Shown in pieces: positions 57,693 to 64,000 of a stretch of DNA of 64,000 nt; the first letter of the stretch is position 1, and the number at the start of each line of letters is the position of its first letter. The stretch is from Neoscytalidium dimidiatum (taxonomy: Eukaryota; Ascomycota; Dothideomycetes; Botryosphaeriales; Botryosphaeriaceae). The DNA is taken from assembly GCA_037367355.1 (NCBI GenBank), contig CM074703.1:3100001-3164000 (forward strand), given 5' to 3'. The notes beneath the pieces were generated by a model. That model made no database searches, was not told where the DNA came from, and was given only the letters and a program-made list of their open reading frames with translations. Position numbers and translations under genes: made by a program.

Positions 57693-58355
57693 ATGGATGA
57701 GTCACGATTTGGAATGGACTGTATGACTGGCTGGTGTGCCCATACGTGTTTTGCACAGGAGTATTGTGGTAGAAGAGAATTCGGACGATTTGGATTGGGT
57801 GCACATGTTCGCGTCAGCTGAACGGGCATGCGTGGTCGGACTGCTGAGACAGTCGGGTCATCCCGGAACAGCTCTGGTTATGTGCTGCTGTGTGTGTGTG
57901 TTTTTTTTTTTTTTTTGCCTGGGGCCAGCTATATACTTGTTGGTTGAGACAAAGTGTACGTGAAAAAAGAGTAACGTGGATAGACGTTTGATACACGAGT
58001 TGTTGTACATAGACCGAGCGTGCACAGCTTGCGGCCGGCGAGGTGACAGGACCCCTGCTCGGCGACCAAAGCTCCCCCTCTCCGCCCGACGCTCGCCGCG
58101 GCGATCCCGGCCCTCGCAAAATGACGCAGACGAAAGAAGCATCAACCAACAACATCCCGCCCGTCCCTCTCGCTCCAATTGCGAATTTCTGATTACTCCC
58201 GCAACAAAAATTGGCCCGCTATGTCTACGTGAGACCAACATTCCTTTTTCCTCTCGCGGCAATCTCGAATTTCAGACACCTTGAGAATTTCTTGAGCCCG
58301 TGAAGAGCTCAATTCTTCCTGCTCTCCACGCCGGCTGCTGAATGCAACCACGGCA
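57693..58355. other. Intergenic region with TG and T16 runs
   Basis: About 660 bases between TRAPPC11 and the carrier gene. A TG run is followed by 16 T at 57901-57916. No gene seen. Confidence 0.6.
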
Positions 58356-59422
58356 ATGTCAGATGGCGGCCGATCGCGCTCGTCGTCTTCCTGTAAGCTC
58401 TTTCTTACTCCCTCCTCCCCAGTCCCGCAATCTAGCATACTAAATCCCGACCTCCCACCGCAGTCCACTTTCTCGCCGGCCTCTCCTCCGGCGTCCTCTC
58501 CGCCGTCCTTCTCCAGCCCGCCGACCTCCTCAAAACCCGCGTCCAGCAATCCCGCTCCACGACCCTAACCCAGACCCTCTCCACCATCCTCCGCGGGCCC
58601 TCCCCCATCCGCCAGCTATGGCGCGGCACCGTCCCCTCAGCGCTGCGCACCGGCTTCGGCAGCGCCCTCTACTTCACCACCCTCAACGCGCTGCGCCGCA
58701 GCGTCGCGCGCTCCGAGGCCCTGCTCCACAACCGCGCGAAGACCGGCACGGCCACAGCCACGCAGAACGCCGGCGGTAGCAGCAGCAGCAGCAGCAGCAG
58801 CAGCCTCCCCAAGCTCTCCCGGCTGGGCAACCTGCTCACCGGCGCCGTCGCGCGCGCGTCCGCCGGCCTCGTCATGATGCCCGTCACGGTCATCAAGGTG
58901 CGCTTCGAGAGCAGCTACTACGCGTACACGTCGCTGCTCGGCGCGGCGCGCGACATCGTGCGCGCGCACGGCGTGCGCGGCTTCTTCGCCGGCTTCGGCG
59001 CCACGGCCGTGCGCGACGCGCCGTACGCCGGCCTGTACGTGCTGTTCTACGAGGAGAGCAAGAGGCGGCTGGCGCGGCTGGTCGGGGTGGCCGGCGCCGC
59101 CAGGAGGGAGATGGGCACCAGCGCCGCGGCGGGCGTGAACTTCGCGTCGGGCGTGGTGGCGGCGGGGCTGGGGACCGCGTTGACGAATCCGTTCGATGCG
59201 GTGAAGACGCGGATTCAGCTGCTGCCGGAGAGGTACAAGAACATGGCGCAGGCGGCGAGGATGATGTTGAGGGAGGAGGGCGTGAGGAGTCTGTTTGATG
59301 GGTTGGGGTTGCGGATGGCGAGGAAGGCGTTGAGCTCGGCGTTGGCGTGGACGCTGTATGAGGAGTTGATCAGGAGGGCGGAGAGAAGGTTCGTGAAAGG
59401 AGAGGCTGTTATGAAAGGGTGA
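58356..59422 (+). CDS. HEM25: Mitochondrial glycine carrier (SLC25A38/Hem25 type)
   Basis: Two exons, 58356-58392 and 58464-59422, give 331 residues. Three mitochondrial-carrier repeats are present with their P-x-[DE]-x-x-[KR] signatures: [11 protein letters not shown], a divergent [11 protein letters not shown], and [11 protein letters not shown]. These residues with [18 protein letters not shown] mark the SLC25A38/Hem25 group. It brings glycine into mitochondria for 5-aminolevulinate and so heme synthesis. A run of about nine serines (AGC repeats near 58783-58803) lies in the loop after helix 2. Heme supply links loosely in theme, not in position, with the iron cluster 35 kb away. Confidence 0.92.
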
Positions 59423-60279
59423 GTGCTGTGTGTATTTATCCGGGGATCGTCATGGTTGAGGGTTCAGGGGCAGAGATCCTATTTGGGGACTGGCAAAGGC
59501 GTTCATTTGGGAGATATGAGAAGGTTACAGGTGGGCATTGGGTAACTGTGGATGTATTGCTGCACTGAAATTCCACTTGCTCATAGGCGTGTATCTGCGT
59601 CTACACACAAATCCTCAAGTCGTTGAATGCGAGTGTGCAACGAATTTCCAAGATCCATTTCAATGAATCAGATGACCCAAGTCCATGTGATTAATGTTTA
59701 TAGTGTGATTTTTTTTTTAAAAAAAAAAAGGTTAACGAACGCAAGTCTTTACGTAGGAGGAAGTGACGTAACGATAAACCCACCCATGTATAAGGCTCTG
59801 CCTGCGGTTCTATTTCCCACGGAGCCTCCACCACCTTTCCCCCAGAAGGTGAATCATCTCGAAAAAAGTTTTATAAGGGCTGTCGGGGGTCCAAGCCCCT
59901 TTTTTTTGGGTCTTTCCTACTTCCACGTCTACCAAAGCACTCGCAACCTCTTGACAATTTTCATATATATATAGTTTGCACTACAATTCGAACGCCCACC
60001 ATATTCTTGTCTATCCTCACAATGCGCCCAGAAGATGCCGCTCACTGTCTTTTCTAGCACTTCTAACGAAGATACTCTCCCCTTCCTGAGGCTTCTGCAA
60101 GTATGCCAGTCCCACCTTCTCACCGGAGATCCAAATCAGGTAGCTGGTACGCTCGCAACCACGCAGATGTTCCCAGTCTTATTTCAAACTTGTGTTGGAA
60201 AGTATCATGTATGTTGACCCAGTCTCAAAGAAATAATTTCAATGGTCTCCATAGCGCGTATCAAATGATAGCGGACCTT
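59423..60279. other. Convergent 3' region with T10A11 palindrome
   Basis: About 860 bases between two convergent genes. At 59709-59729 ten T are followed by eleven A, a perfect hairpin-capable run. No gene seen. Confidence 0.6.
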
Positions 60280-61629
60280 CTACAAGTCCTTCTTCCCACC
60301 CTTGGCATCGCCATTGAGCTGGAAGGGCGTTTTGGCCTTGACGACGAGCGGCATGTGGAAGAAGTTCGGCCAGACGAGCTCGTACTCGTCCTGCTTGCCG
60401 TTCAAGCAATGACGCAACCAGATGCCCCACACGATGTAAAAGTAGGCGCCGATGCCAGTCATGAGGTGCCTAAAGAGAAAAAAAAAAAAAGGAGTTAGCT
60501 TGCTTCTGTCCACCATGCACCTCGTACGATGCAGTCATCCACCGCCGAGCGAAGCCCGAAACAGTGCGGCTGCAGCCTGGGGGAGAATTCGTCCGAACGT
60601 ACCACCAACCGTGCCCTTCCAGGACGATGCCCCACGGCAGGCCGACGTCGCGCCTCCAGCGGCGAAGGGTGCCGCAGAACTCGTTGTCGAGAGTCCAGAT
60701 GGCGAAGCCGCCGAGGAAGATGCTCAGGCCGAACGCGATCATGCTCCACATGGTGCGCAGGATCCCGACGTCGCGCGCGTCCTTGCGCAGCTGTTCCCTC
60801 GACACCGTTGCGCTGTCAATCTTCGTGCCCTTCTCGTTGTTGCGCGGCGATTTCCCGCCGGCGGCGGAGGCGCTCTGCTTGGCCTTGAGGGTCGGGCGCA
60901 GCCGCACTTCCATGATGTACATGCTGCGGAGGAGGACGACGGCGGTGAGTAGTGCGTACATGTTCTGGTGGAAGGCCGGGTCTTGCAGGTAGTGGTAGTA
61001 GCCAGTGATGAAGGCGGCCAGCGCGAGAAGGAAGACGCCGAGGACTTGAGCGTAGCGGCGCGACTGGTCGTAGGAGAAAGTGGCGTAGAACATGAGGCAG
61101 GTGGTGTAGATCATGGACAGCTCGTCGACCAGCTGCATCGGATATTTCAGCGTGGAGTGGAAAAGGAAGCTGCCGGTACCGACGACGAGGTAGCCGACAA
61201 ACGTGACGAGGAAGATGCTATCATGGTCGTTGCGCAGGCAGTTGTTGATGCCCTTGAAGGCGAGGTAGATGAAGAGCAGGTTCGTGAGCGTGTTGATGAT
61301 CTCGGCGCTGTAGACGGTGGCATAGTAGTCCTGTGCGACCTGTTAGAGACTGCGCTGGGAGTGCGTGCAATTGGCAGAGGTGCTTTAGCAGCGAGGCAAG
61401 CACTCGCGGGGATTTGAAGCATTGGCTTGGGGCCAGCGGCAGAACTGCCATCTGCTCTTCGTGTCCGTGCCAATGATCCATCTCCTCGGGTGCGCGATTC
61501 CCTGCTAGGCGCTTCTGTGTGGGCGAGATGGGTGCTTGCCTCCTCACACCAATTCAATGTGCTTGTAACAGGGCTCCAGAAGCCGTCCTGCGGGGCCGGG
61601 TAGGGGATCGAGGGTAGCCAGTCGGGCAT
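60280..61629 (-). CDS. Alkaline ceramidase (Ypc1/Ydc1 type)
   Basis: Three exons, 61629-61540, 61330-60603 and 60469-60280, give 335 residues with about seven membrane helices. The start MPDWLPSIPYPAPQDGFWSP and NWCEE-DYYATVYSAEIINT across the first junction are family landmarks. Putative zinc and active-site residues appear as SFLFHSTLKYPMQLVDE in the middle and WWHLMTGIGAY near the end. The enzyme cleaves ceramide or phytoceramide to a long-chain base and fatty acid in ER/Golgi membranes. The first intron starts GC and ends AG (209 bases); keeping NWCEE rules out a nearby GT. The second intron ends with a long T tract. Confidence 0.94.
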
Positions 61630-62155
61630 GTTGTACAGGGTTCGGGAGCAAACAGCTGGCGTCTAGGATTTAGAGAGGAGGAGAGGTTTGTTCTGCGGAC
61701 AGCTACTGTGGACCGCGGATACGGCGGATACGTAGGCGACGGGGGCTACGCGACGGGCGCCATTTGTCATCGTCGTGGGGGAAGCAGAGACTGAACAGCA
61801 GCAGCGGTGGGCGGTGGACCGCATTCAGAGTCGGTTACGCAGAGCCTCAGGCGCGGATTTGTGACCGTCCGGGATCCATTGCGGCGGGCAGAGCAGGCGC
61901 GATGCGTGCCGTCATAATTCCCTTGGCGCGCGAGTTCCAGCAGAGACGCTCACGGCTGCGTGGGGCTTGGCTCCCAAGATGGCCGCCCTCAGCACGCCCG
62001 CGACTCCACACCATCACCGCCTGCCGCCTACCCACGGCCTATCGCCTGCAGTTCGGCCCGAGTGTAATTCCATCCGCCTGAGCTCTCAGCAGCCCCCCGA
62101 GTGACCTCCACCAGCTCCGTCACACCCGCCACTGCCTGAAAAGCCCCCCGCAGCC
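61630..62155. promoter_or_regulatory. Divergent promoter, ceramidase and prefoldin 1
   Basis: 526 bases between start codons on opposite strands; GC-rich, no gene. Confidence 0.55.
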
Positions 62156-62648
62156 ATGTCCATCCCCAACGAGGCCCTGCAGAAGGTGAGTGCCCCGCGT
62201 GCAGACGTGCAATGCGATCGTCATTACTGAGGCCTGTCAAGCTTCTGCAGGAAATTGAACAGAAAGCAGCCTTCTCCCAGCAGCAAATCGGCATCGTCAA
62301 GGCTCAGATTGCCGCCAAGGCTCGCGAGCAGCGCATGCTGCAGTTGACCTCCAGCGAGGTTGACTCTCTGCCGAAGGACACCAATGTGTACGAGGGCGTC
62401 GGCAAGATGTAAGTGGTAGCCACCTTTTCGCATCTTTCCGCCACGTCTTCAGAGCGCCCAAATATTTATCTTCTCACGTCAGGTTTGTGTGGAGCCCGGT
62501 GGAGGACGTGAAAAAGCGGCTGGCGTCGGAGAGCGAGGAGTTGAAGTCGGACACGTCCAACCTGGAGAAGAAACTGAATTACCTGGAGACGACGTACAAG
62601 AACAGCCGCGACAACCTCGAGCAGCTGTTCAAGGCGGGTCCCAAATGA
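62156..62648 (+). CDS. Prefoldin subunit 1
   Basis: Three exons, 62156-62185, 62242-62408 and 62483-62648, give 120 residues, the normal length for a beta-type prefoldin. MSIPNEALQKLLQEIEQKAA begins the first coiled-coil helix; the beta hairpin is at TNVYEGVGKMFVWSPVEDV; the second helix ends NSRDNLEQLFKAGPK. It assembles with five other subunits into a jellyfish-shaped hexamer that delivers unfolded actin and tubulin to the CCT chaperonin. The acceptor at 62241 was preferred over one nine bases later because it keeps LLQEIE, which the family has. Confidence 0.92.
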
Positions 62649-64000
62649 GCAATGAGGAAAAAGAAATAAAGGAGCGCCAGGGGGCGGCACAGCTCGCCCG
62701 CGCCGCCCTCAGCCTGCCAGCCGACATGCGGATCAAAGAGCAGGTATTGGACGCCGCAATCATGTTGACAGCCGCGGAAGCGATCCGAGACGGAAAACAC
62801 GAATGTTTCAAAATGCCGCGCGGTGCCTCGGAGATGGTGGATTCGTGCAGACAGGTACGACTATGCTTCTGCATCTGGCCCCCAATGAGCAGCGACCGGC
62901 GAGCATGCTGCCATGTTGGGTGGCGGGGTTGCGAGAGCTCTAAGACCGACGCTAGGCCAAGCCCAGCCCTCCAACAGGAAAGTAGTAATAATAGCATCCA
63001 GCGATCGTCGTCGACTCACTCCTCGCCCACTTTTTGATTTGACCGTGGCGGGCAGCGTGGCAGCATTGCCGGTGCAGAACTAACGCTCACGAGAGCCAGG
63101 CTTTCGGCGCCGGCGGCTCGCGAAACACACGACCACGGCTTTAGGCGCGGACAGACTGAGGGCGCTCCCGAGGCATGCAGAGCGACGGCCTTTGACCTGC
63201 GAGAGCGGATGTACGAGCGAAGAGCCGCGCGCTCGTCCTGAGGCCGGCTTGCCGCATCGCCGCTAGCGGAGGATTCAGCGGCGTCGTCTTCCTAGCCTCT
63301 GCCCCGCGCCTTCGCCCGTCAGCACCCGATTCAGAGCCCAAGCCCTCCGCTTACGAGACGTCAAACGCACATCATGCGCGCCCTGATGCGGGAGCCGCCG
63401 CGCTTGTTGGCACCGAGGGCCAGGGCAGCGGCGCAGTGCTCAGCCCTTGAGCGGCACTGCATGTTCGCGCCGCCGTGGGGTTGGCCGAAGCTCCACTGCA
63501 TGTGAGCGGAGATGATAAAAGCACCTCAGATTTCAGCCCCCAAGGCTCCATCAGCCAAATTGTTCAGCTCACTGCCACCGCGCATTAAGACGAAAGCCAC
63601 CCGAGTCAGCTGCCTAGCCTACATTTTTCTGTTCACTTCTGTCTCGCCTCTTTTCCTCCGCTCTTCTCTTCCAGATCAGTTGCGCGCGTCACGCCTGGTC
63701 GCTTGTCCGGCGTGTGACCCATCTCAGTTACCTCGCCCTCCCATCACACCTGATCTGCCTCGAACATTCGCTCTGCTGCCTGCTTGCTACCTGTTGACTG
63801 CCTACCCACCCCGCCGACCTGCTTCGGGCCCCACCTAGCGCTGACGCCTGATTGTCATCAACCGCTGCGCCTACGCTATTCCTTCCCGGCTACACCTCAG
63901 GTCCGCCATCTATCTCTGACACCTGCCTGCTTCTCTCCGTTTTCAGAGAGGTGCGTCGAGGCAGCAATACATTACCCACGCCGCTGTGACCCCCAGCAAC
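62649..64000. other. Terminal intergenic region, no supported gene
   Basis: About 1.35 kb after prefoldin 1. The last 400 bases are pyrimidine-rich on the plus strand, like a fungal promoter or leader for a gene beyond the window. No protein-like frame seen. Confidence 0.5.

Noticed and set aside
1..64000. CRISPR arrays, bacterial operons, prophage or plasmid origin
   Set aside because: No spaced direct repeats; genes have spliceosomal introns and eukaryotic families throughout.

Overview
The window is nuclear DNA of a filamentous ascomycete (Pezizomycotina). Genes carry many short introns of about 45-110 bases with GT-AG (twice GC-AG) borders and CTAAC/CTGAC-like branch sites. The gene set includes cyclin B, the CK2 beta subunit, TRAPPC11, Rxt2 and mitochondrial ribosomal proteins. 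I rebuilt the spliced models by hand from frames and splice sites; each recognised spliced model adds up to a whole number of codons. Several open frames begin at TTG or GTG, and there I chose the ATG that fits the family.

The left part, about 1-28 kb, is accessory and gene-poor. It holds a partial F-box gene, a degenerate coding relic, a secreted-looking protein with two SnoaL-like domains, a cytochrome P450, a pair of diverged 56-bp repeats with an orphan reading frame, a three-exon hypothetical gene and a DHA1-type MFS drug transporter. Next comes a complete reductive iron-uptake cluster: a ferric reductase (FRE), the multicopper ferroxidase FET3 and the iron permease FTR1. FET3 and FTR1 share a 390-bp divergent promoter. 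Four exact matches to the GATA iron-repressor motif ATCWGATAA lie in the cluster, one between FET3 and FTR1 and three upstream of FRE. FRE would reduce ferric iron at the surface; FET3 would re-oxidise Fe2+ and pass it to FTR1 for import. The accessory part ends with a large ankyrin-repeat pseudogene.

The right part, about 28.6-64 kb, is dense housekeeping DNA. In order: mitochondrial prolyl-tRNA synthetase, divergent from mitochondrial ribosomal protein uL10m; a HIT-family protein; cyclin B; mitochondrial uL2m; CK2 beta; Tma20/MCT-1; Sgt2; a Vrl1-like VPS9-ankyrin-PX protein; Rxt2, divergent from TRAPPC11; the mitochondrial glycine carrier Hem25; an alkaline ceramidase, divergent from prefoldin subunit 1. 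Several neighbours share themes (mitochondrial translation; membrane traffic), but they are separately transcribed genes, not operons.

The most notable signals are the iron cluster with its clustered repressor sites, the decayed ankyrin gene, an intact Vrl1-type gene, two GC-AG introns, a 9-nt first coding exon in cyclin B, and small unexplained reading frames beside uL10m, Tma20 and inside the CK2 beta intron.
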